Positions 45,450-56,883 of a DNA stretch of 64,000 bases are shown piece after piece. The first letter of the stretch is position 1, and every line of letters starts with the position of its first letter. The position numbers were made by a program, and so were the translations under genes. The DNA comes from Cladopsammia gracilis. Lineage: Eukaryota; Cnidaria; Anthozoa; Scleractinia; Dendrophylliidae. The notes under the pieces are model-generated. The model ran no database searches. It was not told the DNA's origin and was given only the letters and a program-made list of their open reading frames with translations. The stretch is from positions 1 to 64,000 of the forward strand of contig JAJGOT010000433.1 in the NCBI GenBank assembly GCA_022457155.1. Direction: 5' to 3'.

Positions 45450-46700
45450 ATTGACTTTCATTTTTCTCGGAAAATAGTGATACTTAATAGTCATCATCAG
45501 ATCATGTCTATAACCTCGACTTGGCAAAAAACACGACCATTGTCAATTTGTCATGGGTCACTTACAACTATGTTTATCCTTTGAAAGTCGACTCTAAGGT
45601 AAAGTAAATAAAATACTTTTTACTTTCAGCATGCGCACACAACAACTATATTTTGCAAAGGATATTAAATGGTGTTTTGCTTTTAAATGCGTGAAGGGCC
45701 TAGCCACATGCTATCTTAGTTCCAACGGATTTACCACGTGCTCTACGGTTCACACTAGAAACACTCGAAATAAGGATACGCTTAACATCCCAACATACCA
45801 CTCTGCCGCAGCCAACTTTCTCTACCATGAGTCTGAGTCAACCTTATCCAGAACCAGAAGAAAAATGCTAAAATTATCTTAGATAGCAACGTTTACTACA
45901 AAACAGTTAAAAAACTTCTGTTTAAACGTTGATTTAAGGTGGCTTATAACAGTTTCTAGTAATTTCCAGTTTTCGAACTTTTTGAAAAGTTAAGGTGGCT
46001 CTGAACCCCTTCCCAAGAATTTTAGAACATGCTAATTACAATTAGAGAATGAAACTGGGGGTCACCGAGCTCGGTTAATAGGTATAAGCACTTAAGATTA
46101 TAATAAGGGGTCTTTAACATGTTATACTGTTACTGTGGTAACCTTTTACGTCATGATGATGATGACTATAGCTTGTTCAAAAATCGACTAGGCATTTGTT
46201 TGACGCGATTTGATAAAAAAGCAAGGCTGATAAACGGTACGGAAACGACTATATTTGTAAAATATCGAATATTTTAGCTGATTAGATACTTTACTACAGG
46301 ATCCGGTGCTTCTATTTTGTTACGGTGGTCTTTGCAAATACAGTTATTTGTTTGACACTATTATTGTAGCACTTACTGATAAAGAGTAGTAGTGTTGATC
46401 CATCAAAGTATATAAGTGGTGGAAAATGCAGGGAATTTTACGAGTTACCTTAAACAGAAAATTTAAAATTTAGGTAAACATGCTTGTCAAATGTGGTTGC
46501 CATGGAAATGTAACATGTCATGAACAAAACCCTGTCACAACAAAACGTCCCCAGAAAAATTTCAGAATGAGTCACGAAGTTATCAAGCCCGTTTATACTT
46601 GCACTTGCGCTTGCATCACCAGTGAAAACCAGGCTTAGCGCAACTATAGGATAACGAAATTGAAGATTTGTTATCCTTATATTCTCGCTCTCTGGGCACT
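45450..46700. other. 5' flank of SID-1-like copy B, no gene recognised
   Basis: Contains short ORFs without protein character and AT-rich sequence. The promoter of copy B must lie in its first part, but no clear core element could be picked by eye. Confidence 0.4.
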
Positions 46701-46711
46701 TGACTTTAAGG

Positions 46712-47160
46712 CAGCGTTACACTGTGCACGTTTGGCGTAACTTATCTCGAAACGTTGCAGCTACATCAAGAGGGGAGTTATTACACCAGGCAACGTTTAA
46801 TACAACTTGTCTCGCAGAAGGATCAATCTGCTTTGTTGCATCTACATGTTTAGTTTCTGCAACTTGTCTTGCAGAAGGATCAATCTGCTGCGTTGCATCT
46901 ACATGAAGAGGAGATACTACACTGTGCAATGTTTCTGCAACGTGTTTCAAAATGTTGACCGTAAGGGACTGGATTGTATGTTCACATATCCAATTGATCG
47001 CCAATTAAGGGAAATTGTGAGACAAATTGCAAAAAGGGGTGTTACACTGTGCAACGCTAGAAAAGGTTGCTTCAACCGTTGCAGAAAGCTAGTAGGTCTA
47101 GTAGAATTCAATTCTAATTTCAGCAACGGCTTCTGCATCTCGTCTCGCAAAGATTTTGTC
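46712..47160. mobile_element. Element with GCAGCGTTACACTGTGC end and internal duplication
   Basis: Starts AAGGCAGCGTTACACTGTGCA. Inside, TCTGCAACTTGTCTTGCAGAA-like units and GAAGGATCAATCTGC occur twice (about 46808 and 46868). GTTACACTGTGCAACG recurs at 47041. Related words appear at 57930-57990. The right border is unclear. Confidence 0.4.
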
Positions 47161-47689
47161 TGTTTAAAAGAAACCTATCTCTGTGTACTGCAATGCAGCA
47201 AATTGAACGAAACATCCGTAGAGTCCCCGTACATTGTGTGTAAAAGTGCTTCTGTGCTTGGGTCGCTAGTAGTAAAGGATAATTTATTTTGTTATCTTTG
47301 CGCTTGTGTCTATATTTATGCTTACATCTAGTCTGCCGGGTTCTACGTTGACCTACCGTACAGCATGAAATTTTCGCGGATTTTTTTCCTGTGGCGGAAA
47401 CTAATTTTTACGCATCTCGGGAAGATCTTGTCGAGTATTTCACGTATACCTACCTCAAGATGGTTGCTCGATTCCTACACCTACACTGATGAACCCGGCG
47501 CAACCCCTCTATTATTCCCTTGAAAATGGTGTCCGTTCCGACGATCCATCTGAATAAATGGAGAAAATTTTCGCAGATTTTTTTCTCTAGAGTTTCCTTT
47601 TACAGAATCTTATTTTCGCGGATCGTTGGAAAACCCTCGAAATTCGCGAAAATTAGATCCCGAAAAAATGTCATACCACACGGTTTGTA

Positions 47690-48371
47690 CAGTCAACTCT
47701 GTAAAAGCGGCCGCTTAAAGAGACACCGTTCCGCCGAAATCGAGCAAAATTTATTACCACGTTATATCGCCAAATACCACCAAATACGAAACTTAGGGTT
47801 GATTTCCACTGTCGCGTAATTTTTATGCGCGTAAATATACTAAGGGACGATGTATGAACAGCTTGCGTAAAAGTTTACGCGAGCTGTTCATACATCGTCG
47901 CGTCTCTTATTTTTATTTACGCACGTAAAAATTACGCGACAGGCTAGTGGAAATCCACCTTTAGTTGGATAAAAAGATTCTATAGAGCAAAACAAAAGCA
48001 GTAGTTTGGAGATAAAGTACAGGATTGCAAGGATTGAAGTGAATTACAGTTCATGAAATTTGATTCATTGACAGACGGTCAAGAAATCAAACTTGCCATT
48101 CTTGAGAAATTTTGACTTTTCTAGCAGTTATTTGTCTGTTTAGTTCATATTTCTTTGCTTCTAACACTTTTGGCGATGATTTCTTCCAATAATTATGTTG
48201 TGTTTTCATAATTAATTGCCATAATTATGCAAACACAATATTTCAGCAGGGTCAGTGTCCCTTTAATGGAGGTGGTCGCTTAAGTGAAAAAAAAAAAATT
48301 TGAAACAGTATTTGACTGAGAAACAAAACGGTTATTTACAAAGTGGTCGCTTAAGAGGGAGTTGACTGCAC
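47690..48371. mobile_element. Pogo-like MITE with TACAGTCAACTC ends, carrying a nested MITE
   Basis: TACAGTCAACTCTGTAAAAG and GCGGCCGCTTAAAGAG at the left are mirrored by GTGGTCGCTTAAGAGGGAGT and TTGACTGCA at the right. CAGTYRAAC-type ends flanked by TA are typical of pogo/Tc1 relatives. The palindromic MITE 47794-47962 is inserted within it. Confidence 0.55.
47794..47962. mobile_element. Palindromic MITE, copy 2 (also at 30924-31082)
   Basis: Shares GATTTCCACTGTCGCGTAAT, GCGTAAAAGTTTACGCGAGC and AAAAATTACGCGACAG with the first copy. It is nested in a pogo-like element, whereas copy 1 is nested in a poly-G element. Confidence 0.75.
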
Positions 48372-48374
48372 TGT

Positions 48375-49580
48375 TATGATAAGGATTATGCTTATTAATA
48401 TATTCTTGCTTGCGTCGCAAGTGGAAACCAGGCGTATGACCGCTTTGCCTTGTGCAATATTGCACGAATTGCTACATATTCTACATATACAGGTCTTACG
48501 TTATATTATAGTTTTGTCTCGAAAAGGCACAATCATTTGTTTGTTCCGGTATGTTTCTACATGTTTCTGGTGATATGACTCACGCCGGGAGAAATAATTT
48601 CACTCGTAAAATAAAGATTACGGTATACAGTGAAATTTTTCTGTGAAAAGAAAATTAAAACTCTGTCGCAGCAAAACGGCTTAGTGCAATCGACAATAAC
48701 AGGCATTATTTTATCTTATTCATTAAACTTTCAAGCGTTGGTCTGCCATCACAGGAATGAGTCACTCGAGCAGTTTCCCATTGAATCAAAGCAATCGAGG
48801 CTATTCGTCGGCGTGGCCTACGGTGGCGGACAGGACTTCATTGCACGGGGGGATAACGTAATGGCGGGGCCCTTCCCCGGAACCGGTCCCCTCCCCTTGA
48901 TCCCCCACCGGCCAAAAAGACCATCCAAAAGCTGAAACAAGAGCAAGGAAATAAAACGGTTGCCTTCGCGTCTACATTTAGCATCAACGAAATTAAATTT
49001 ATGGCGGATCATTAGTAATTTTAACGATTATATTTTTATTTAGACAATCGTTCTTAACATCTTAAAATATCGCAATTCAGCATGGCTGTAGGTGATTCTC
49101 GCTCAAGATTAACCAACGATTTACCCGGTTAATTTTTTTTTGAAACATGAATGAAAACCAGCATCCCAACTCGGAAAAAATTTCCGAGTTCCAAATGGGA
49201 TTCGAACCTTCATATAAAGTTTATCTAAGGCTTGTGGAAAAGTATACGAATGCAGTTATAAAAATGTAACATATTTAAGAAATATTTACATTCATAGTGC
49301 AAGTTGGATATAAAAGTTCTTTTGCAAAGAACAAGCAGCATGTTGATGCCTAGTCGGGGTGGTACGCTTTGACTTTTGCATGGTTGCTAAGTAACATTAG
49401 TGTAGCCATGGTGACAAGTTTACCTCGCCACCTTCTGAATATCCATGCATTCCTATGAAAATTTACAATATACAGTATTTCTTAACACATTTGCGATGCA
49501 AAAATTGTTAAATATCTACTAAACCAATACTAGTTTCCACGTGAAAAACATGATTTATACATGATTTATCGAGAAGTGGG
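48375..49580. other. Intergenic interval, nothing coding recognised
   Basis: A short B-box-like string near 49196-49209 (ATGGGATTCGAACC) suggests another decayed tRNA-derived SINE. The remainder is unremarkable. Confidence 0.4.
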
Positions 49581-49587
49581 AATGGCT

Positions 49588-50924
49588 TTAGACGTCTGTT
49601 ACTTCTGCTTGCAGACATTTTTCTGTACTACCTTGGTACATTCCAGTCCAATTTGGATCGTTCTTGTTTTTACACAGCCACCAAATAGCAAAGATACAAA
49701 ATGCGACAAGAAGGGCCCCCACAACAATAATGCCCGCGATCAACGCCCACTTTTTACCGCTGTCCTTCTTCACACGCACATGCGCAGCTATCTTAGTATA
49801 ATTGTTGGTGCTGACAACTGGCGGAAGCGTGGTAGTTGGTGACGCACTTCCGGCGGAACCGATTTCAGTGGAACTCTGGCCGGTTTCAGTGGAACTCTGG
49901 TCGCACCCATCTTCGTCATCTTCGATACAATTTGTTCGCTCAATGTCGGGCTCACCCACGATTACATCAGAATTATTTACTGCAAGTGGTTTAATAGGCT
50001 TTTTAATGCTCTTGTTGGTTCCAATATTTGGACTGTGCTCATCTGTGTAATCCCCTGAACTTGAAGAGCTTTTATCTCCCGATAACTGACGATTTGCGCC
50101 CGAGGACTCTTCGCCGTCGCCCGATCCAGAATAGCCGGAATCACAGTTATCTTCGTCATCCGAGCACGGTGTCACAGAGTTTCCCGAGAAAATCTCCGCA
50201 TGTGACGTAGGGACGCGTTTACTGCCATGTGTGTAATCCTTTATAGTTGTCATTGGTGTATATGAAGTTGGACTGCTAATTACAACAGTGGTTGATTGTT
50301 CTGTTGTTGTTGTTCTTGTTGTTGTTTGGTCCGTGACAATGTGTGTTGTTGGGTCCATGTCTCTTGGACGTTCACAAGTTGATCTAGGGCGGCCTTGCGT
50401 TGTGAATACCTCTTCTCCATTGACAACTCCTTGAACAATATCCACACCATTAAAATTGATCTCTTGAAGACACCCATCAAAGCCTATCCCCGACGAACGA
50501 CTTTTCGAAGGAAAGCCATTTGTAGGCATGCCGCCTATGAAGACATTTCCTTCGCCTTTTTTCAAATCAAAGGAGATATAACTCCCGGGAAAAAGGCGTG
50601 AGATGCGCAGAACCCCATCGAGAGTCAAGTTGAGGTGGCGCTGATTCCTTATAATGCGAACAGAATGCCACTTGTCATCATTGCACGCTTTTTCAAGCAC
50701 GTGTAAGTACATTTCACCCGATCCGAGATGCCATCGTAGCAAAATAGAACCGTGCAGAAGTTCAATCACAAGATAGTCCCCTTCACGGCCGCTTTCCAAA
50801 AGTGAACCATTTTGATTGCTTGTTTTGAATCTGAAAATGATCCGATCCTGCTGTGTTGAGAAGGCTTGGTTGGTGCGGTTGAAAATCACGTAATCTGATT
50901 GGCCAAGCCCCAGAACAGGGAGTG
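49588..50924 (-). CDS. Neurexin-like receptor, exon 2 (second LamG, stalk, TM, tail)
   Basis: After acceptor TCTTACATTCACAG the frame (G|CA) joins exon 1 and runs to the stop; the joined protein is 686 aa. Residues ~254-425 form a LamG/LNS domain (FRFKTSNQNGSLLES, DDKWHSVRIIRNQRHLNLTLDG, VFIGGMPTNGFPS, GFDGCLQEINFNG). A Thr-rich mucin-like stretch follows, then an acidic Ser-Gly region (SGYSGSGDGEESSG) suited to glycosaminoglycan attachment. A TM helix spans ~634-659 (WALIAGIIVVGALLVAFCIF), followed by a 27-residue tail ending EVTDV, which fits a class I PDZ ligand (T-x-V). The order LamG-EGF-LamG-stalk-TM-PDZ resembles a shortened neurexin. Neurexins are presynaptic adhesion receptors and heparan-sulfate carriers; a similar role here is inference. 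It could also be another LamG adhesion protein. Confidence 0.8.
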
Positions 50925-51276
50925 CTGTGAATGTAAGAACGAGAACAATAAGAGATGCACGCGCAAATTAACATGCAGTAGTACAAGTCAAACCAATTGA
51001 AGGATTGACTGATGACATCAAAGAATACAAGGTAGGGGAACAAAACCATCATCTACCATCTTTACAATAACTGGAATTATAATTCAACACATTGATACAC
51101 TGCCCAAACATGGTAAAAAAGTTATCGATATACGCTATGTCTACATGACGTATATCCAACGATGGCGGTAAATTTCGCATTTTGACAAGAGAATGCAAAA
51201 ATAACGGACCGGCCTCGATATTTTTTCTTCAAACTGTGCTTTGTTATCAATGTGTTGAATTATAAAACTATTATAG

Positions 51277-51372
51277 CGCTCAAGCTTGCGTGATATCGCC
51301 TAATTTTAGCCGACTCGGCCTACGGCCTCGTCGGCTCACAATTTGGCGATATCACGCGCGCTTTCGCGCTCT
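51277..51372. mobile_element. Palindrome with ACTATTATAGCGCTCAAGC-type arms
   Basis: ACTATTATAGCGC and GCGTGATATCGCC at the left are mirrored by GGCGATATCACGC and GCGCTCTAATAGT at the right, around GCCGACTCGGCCTACGGCC. It forms an almost complete hairpin. A second inverted pair, GTGTTGAATTATAA / TTATAATTCAACAC, lies just upstream (51074-51266). Confidence 0.6.
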
Positions 51373-52080
51373 AATAGTTTATTATACGCGAATTTTTATT
51401 GGTCGTCACTAATGATCTGTTGGAGGAGAGATACATAGATGACGTCAACGAGACGAAATTTTCAGTGAAATTTGAGACTTGTGGTGTGATTTCTGTCAGT
51501 TAAACACAGCTCTTTGCGGACTTTCGCGAGCCAATGAGATTGCTTTATTTGTATGAATCATTGATTACGCCAGATCGCTATTTTCGTCTTTTGATTCCTT
51601 GAGGAGAACATGCTTTGAAATGTAATTTTACATTCCATAAATATATATATTCCATTTTGCTTCGCGTGCCGTCTGTTTAACAAATAGATTCCATTTGGCC
51701 GTGTGTCTGTTCAGTTATAGATCACAGATGACGTCAAAATGTGGTAAGAACAAAAATGTGGCATACGAGCCACAGGCGAGTGTGTCAGCCTTACCCTACA
51801 TTCCGTAAAATCGTAAAATCCCGGTTATATGCCCACCCAGGAGCCTATGAGTAATAAGCTCCTGGCCCTCCTGCCTATCCCCCCCCCCCCCGATTATAAG
51901 CTCATCCGGTTCTAGGACCCCAAGTTTGGTAATAAAACATCTTTTTGTTGCATGAACATAGCATCTCGACTGCAATTCTTTACAAATAAAATAAAACAAC
52001 GTTTTGCTATCGCAACATGTTGTGCTTGCCAGCCCAATAAACCTTACAAAGTTGTATAAGCCCAGAGTTTTTACGGTATG

Positions 52081-52237
52081 CAGGGGCGGATCCAGGATTT
52101 TTCTTAGGAGGGGGTGCACCTCTAAGGAATGACGTAACTGAAGGGTGACGTAAACAAATTTTAAAAGCGTACAACGCAGACGTGGTGGGGGGGGGGGGGT
52201 GCGCACCCCCTGCACCCTCCCCCTAGATCCGCCCCTG
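52081..52237. mobile_element. hAT-type MITE, CAGGGGCGGATCCAGG ends
   Basis: CAGGGGCGGATCCAGGATTT and CTAGATCCGCCCCTG are inverted complements and match the widespread hAT-type end CAGGGGCGGATC. GTATG flanks both sides, perhaps part of an 8-bp duplication. A G run lies near the right end. No ORF. Confidence 0.75.
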
Positions 52238-52486
52238 GTATGTAATAGATGTAGAGAAGACATACAACTGGAAAGGCTATGTAATGATTTCTTCTCCCAT
52301 ATACACTTATGCACTTTTAATTTCTCCAGCCTCTGCTTTACGTTTATTAAATGTCTACGTCAGTTAGTTACACGTGGCAGTGACCAACTCGAAAGCCTAA
52401 GCTACTTTGGTCACTGCGCACATTCCAACTTTAATGATGTTTGTAATTTAATGTTGTTGTAAATAAAAAAAATCGGAATACAGTCG

Positions 52487-52662
52487 AACCTGTATTAAGC
52501 GGCACCGTATTAAGCGGTCACCCTCTAACAAATCCTCGGAATAAAATTGCTCCCCATATTTACTGTAAACTTGACCTCTTTTAAGCGGTCACCTCTATTA
52601 AGCGGCCAGTTAGGACATTCCCCGAGGGTGACCGCTTAATAGAGGTTAGACTGCAGACTGTA
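52487..52662. mobile_element. Pogo-like MITE, CAGTCGAACCTGTATTAAGC
   Basis: TACAGTCGAACCTGTATTAA at the left and GCTTAATAGAGGTTAGACTG at the right are inverted. AAGCGGTCACC occurs three times and its complement GGTGACCGCTT once. End type and TA context fit Tc1/pogo relatives. Confidence 0.55.
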
Positions 52663-54232
52663 TTTCACTGACTCACTGCGGTTTTGGTGAAATCATAACA
52701 GTCTCCAGGCCGTTCACCTAACCGACAGCACGCTACATACTATAAAATACTTTACTTCAGAATTATGTTTTAGAAAATCAAATAACCCTCACACAACTAT
52801 ATACCAGTTAATGAATCATATTGTTGCATGCTTAGTATGTCGCCAAAGACATCTTTTTTTAAAAAAAAAAAATAATAGCAGCAAGTTTAGTTTAAAAACT
52901 ACCTGGATGTAGTCAATCAGATAAGACTGATCAAGTTCTTACTTACGGGAAGTTTGGAAATATTTTTTCTAAACAAAGCGTTGGGTAAAAGGAGCTTTAA
53001 AATTTAATAACTTTTAGCTTAGCTATACAAAGAGGACAATCTTCTGACTGACTCAACGAAGGAGACAATGAAAGCTATGAAGCGCTTTATCATGTGCCCG
53101 TATAAAAAACACACCGCAATCGCGTGATGTGTTTATCGTCTGTACACGAAATGTGTGGAAACAAATTAAAAAGGTTTTATCATGGCTTCCGGCCAGGTCT
53201 GTTTGAAGTCCTTTAGACGAGCGGATACAGTTCAAACGCAAGCAAAAACGTATTGGGAGAGCGAATCTACAGTGACTCGAAAAACAGCCATGTGGATAAA
53301 CAAAGATTTAATTACTGAAACAACAGAAAAAGGACTTTGAGTTTTTCGACCTCTGTGTCATCAGACACAAACATTACTGGCAGACACTGCGTAATGCGTT
53401 TCTAGCTTTTGAATCTGAAAACGAAATCCTATGGTGTAAGCATTCAAATGAAACCGCTTCAGCAGTACTTTTGCATGGTACTGTTTGTTTTACAGCATTT
53501 TATAAAATGAAATTTGTGATTTTTGTTATTTTATTTTTACCTTTAGCGTTCTTGACAGCTAAATTGTATGTTCCGGCCCTCGTTCACCGAGTGAAAAACA
53601 AATTCAGTTTTTATTGATTGACGGTTCAGAGTAAGAAGACCTAAGAAGGGTTTCCAGAAAAGTAGCATAAACGCTAAGATTTATATTTCGCAGCACTGAA
53701 GTTCATTTTAAAATAACAAACTTCATCAGACATTCTTTCGTCGCGTATCGTCACTTCTTTAATTTTTGTTTATTTTTCTTTACTTTGGGGAGAAAAAATA
53801 TTACCTCGAGAGCCATGCCACGTACAGCGCACAACAACAATTGCCAGTGGTGGTCGCAGAATGGGGCGTATCCTTATAAAAAATATATTTAGAAGAGCTG
53901 AATATGATTGACGCTTTTTTAAAATTGGAAAATATATACTTAAATTGGGAAAACTGAAAAGTGGACAGCCACATAGTCAAAGAAAACTAATCTATAGCTT
54001 TAAAACTTTATCCCGATTTTTTCTGCAAACTCAAAAGTTAAAGATTTGACTCGATGCACCTCCACTTTCTCGGAAACTGGAGGAAAACAAAATATTGTTC
54101 GAGAAAATGGAAAAACGTAGACCCCATTGAACCATTAAACAGCAGTGTCCAAGCATGAGAGAAGGTTTTTTTGTTCGAGAAAGCGAGAAGTTTGAGTTAG
54201 AAAGTATCTAATGCCATGTCTAGTTTACTAAC

Positions 54233-54956
54233 CTTCGTTGCAAGTCTTCCCTCTGAATCCTGTAGCCGTGCAATCACATGCAGTTGTAGTGAATTTGTTC
54301 AAACACGTCCCGTTATTTTGACAAGTATTATCTTTGTCACACATATCGGTACATCCGGGGACAATGTCGTTTGAGTCCTCTTCGATCGCTTTTGTTCTTT
54401 CCCCTTGTCCCGCCGAGCGTTCAAACATTTCAATATCTGTAATACATCCCACAAATCTGTTCAAAAGTGTAACTGACGGCTGAGTAATACTGTTCGCGCT
54501 AAGCTTGGGAGGTAATCCGCCAAAGTACATCGAACTTTCAATGTTCTCACGACTCTTGACTGTCCGCGACTTCGGTGGACTGTCCAAAGAGATTGTCATT
54601 TTACCTTTGTTTTTCTCTAAAAACACTCGATGCCAAACTAAATCGTTCAAATTTACTCCGACTTCCACCGTCATTACCCCGAATTTCAAGCCGTGGCTAC
54701 ACGTTAATCGAAGCTTCCCTTGATACAGTTCAACACGCAAGAAATTTGTATTTCCTCCGTCATCCATGTAGAGAAGAAGCGCATCTGACAGAAAGGTCTT
54801 GAATCGAAATCCAAGAGTTCGGGTTTCGGACACATTCCATTTCTTCACCTGAAGGAATGAAGTTTCTTCATTTGTGAATGTTACTGCAGTGGTCTTGTGA
54901 AGCGCAAAAGAAACCGAAACATAAAACAGCCAACGAAAATTCCAAAGGGTATCCAT
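54233..54956 (-). CDS. Neurexin-like receptor, exon 1 (signal peptide, first LamG, EGF)
   Basis: The ATG at 54956 starts MDTLWNFRWLFYVSVSFALH, a signal peptide. An in-frame upstream ATG (55040) would bury the signal by 28 residues and is less likely. Residues ~25-200 are a LamG domain (TLGFRFKTFLSDALLLYMDD, NLNDLVWHRVFLEKNKGKMTI, SSMYFGGLPPKL, FVGCITDIEMF). Residues ~206-241 are an EGF module (CQNNGTC...CDCTATGFRGKTC). It ends GAAG|GTTAGT in phase 1, joining to LPVLGLGQSDYVIFNR in exon 2. Confidence 0.8.
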
Positions 54957-55204
54957 CGCTTTGCGTGATGAGTTATTCGAGAACCTTTGCAGGCTTGTTA
55001 TTGCGGGTGCGAGGGATATCTTGTTTATGTCAATTGTCAAGCATACGTGAGAGCTAATAGATAAGCTATTATAATCTTAATTGTGTGATTACCAGCTTAT
55101 GCCGAATCTACCAATGGTAAAATTGCAACGCAATCAAACAAAAATTCCAATATACCACTCCTTCTATTCTTCTCTAATGACATCATGGCATCTTTCATTC
55201 ACTC

Positions 55205-55340
55205 AGCAAGCCTGCTTTGCTTGCGCGCGCGATGCTGAATTCACGAGCGGCGAAGCCGTGAGGAAAATGGCATTCAGCATCGCGCGCGACAACAGACAAC
55301 AGAACCGACAGAACCGTCAGCTACGCATGCAGGCTATGAC
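55205..55340. mobile_element. AGCCTGC-type hairpin MITE, longer member
   Basis: AAGCCTGCTTTGCTTGCGCG at the left and GCATGCAGGCT at the right, with GCGCGCGATGCTGAATTCA mirrored by TGGCATTCAGCATCGCGCGC inside. The flanks show no convincing duplication, so it is older than the 32714 copy. Confidence 0.65.
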
Positions 55341-55499
55341 GCAGCTCGCCTGAATTTGATCAGCACATGTAACATGCGTATTAGCTAGCAGCAGATATTA
55401 GGGCGAAATTACAAGGAAGCGCGCGCGAGGGGAACGAGCGAAGGGGAGAGGCGCGCGCGTCCTCGAAATTTCGCCCTATAAATAAACCGGCGCCTACTA

Positions 55500-56600
55500 C
55501 GTCATAAGCAGGCTAATCTACTGAATAAAGGAGATTCGATCACAAACCAAAGAAGCAAAGATAAAGTTAATACCAACTAGAGATGTAAGGCACATTGAGT
55601 ATCAGAGTAATGCGCCATATAAGAACCTAGGTAAAATTAGTATTGTTAGAATTATCATTAACTGATCTTGCACCGTGGCAGGAGCATGGCGAAAATGCAA
55701 AAATTTCTAAGTTTTGAGGATTTAATACTAAATATCTGATCGTCTGTAATTTTATTGTTATCCATCGTATTCAATAAAACTATAGCCTGTGAACAGCCGC
55801 CTCCTCCCCTCAGGCTATAAAACTACAATAGCTCCCAATAGCTTGAAATAGAAATAGAATACAGGAGTGGACTCCTGCTGATACCTTTTATAGCGTATTT
55901 TAAAAGCCGTCTACATTCCATTTACAGGTGATGTGTAGATCCTTTACCAGGCAGTACAACTCAGTAGGCGCACTCACTAGACCGCTGTTCACCAACTAAA
56001 AATTAAGTTTGTCAAAAATGCCTGAAAAAAGACCAAACAGGATATTACAATGATATTAAATTTAAGTCACAATAATTGCAATGTAAACTTCAGTGAAAAA
56101 CAAGGAATTCTCCCACCTCGGAAAAATCATATCTCGACACATGTGAAGATATCAATGTTATCTTCACCGTGAAGATTAAAGATATAAATGTTTTCACGTT
56201 GGGTAGCATGCTTGTCGTTATTAAATGTTACAAAAGGTGTTGGTCTACAATCGAAAAATCGGAAAATGATACAAATACGGTTTGTTTTGGGCTTTTGAAG
56301 TGATACTAAAAATAGGTGACATTGCCCAAGAAACAGGGAGTTAAAACCTTAAGTATTCTTTGCTTTGGTCTTTCGCTCGAGTGTCTGTCAACGAAGCTTT
56401 ATCGAGATCAACTCCTTTGAACTAAAACGCCAAAACACTCGAAACTGGCCTCTGAGGCAGTGTAATATTACAACAGTAACCAAATCGCAACGATAAGAGC
56501 TTTTAATGGTTGCAAACTTCAATCGAAAATTATCTTTTCCAACGCAAACCTGTAAATAACTTAGACCTTATCAGTTGTCCTTTCCTGGAGCTGTGTGGAT
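55500..56600. other. Interval with no recognised gene
   Basis: Contains a short AGCCTGTGAACAGCC...TCAGGCT pair near 55793-55820 and AT-rich sequence. Nothing coding was recognised. Confidence 0.4.
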
Positions 56601-56602
56601 AG

Positions 56603-56756
56603 CCTGCGAACAAGCTTTCGGTTCGGGCAACCTGATATTGTAAATAAGAAGCAAAGGACCGCGAACGAAAATGCTGCTGGTGTACGTAGGATCCGGAGAA
56701 GATCTTTTGATTAAAACTGATATTGGGCCGATTCCTAGAGCTTGCTCACAGGCCAT
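56603..56756. mobile_element. AGCCTGCGAACAAGC-type MITE
   Basis: TAGCCTGCGAACAAGCTTTC at the left and GAGCTTGCTCACAGGCC at the right are inverted and match the ends at 4027. About 154 bp. The ends seen at 11053 and 17383 are single related ends. Confidence 0.55.
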
Positions 56757-56883
56757 GTGGGGACTTTTAATGAGGCTCCTGTAAACCGCTTTTGACGGGG
56801 TAGGGAAGGAGGGATGGGGTCAGGCTAATAACACAAAGTATTAGAAAGAGTAGCACAAACAGAGCAGAAATTACATGCTCGTA

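Larger units (their letters stand above)
50925..54232 (-). other. Intron of the neurexin-like gene, repeat-rich
   Basis: A ~3.3-kb phase-1 intron, donor GAAG|GTTAGT and acceptor TTCACAG|CA. It contains a large palindrome (51277-51372), a hAT-type MITE (52081-52237) and a pogo-like MITE (52487-52662). The 53000-54200 part has no recognisable feature beyond a weak hammerhead-like string near 53660-53735. Confidence 0.65.

Noticed and set aside
50039..50210. Plus- and minus-strand ORFs overlapping the neurexin-like stalk
   Set aside because: Shadow frames of the real minus-strand coding exon.
53660..53735. Third hammerhead-like motif (CUGAUGA...GAAAUAU on the minus strand)
   Set aside because: The stretch between the cores does not form a stem next to both of them and stem I does not close; too degenerate to claim.
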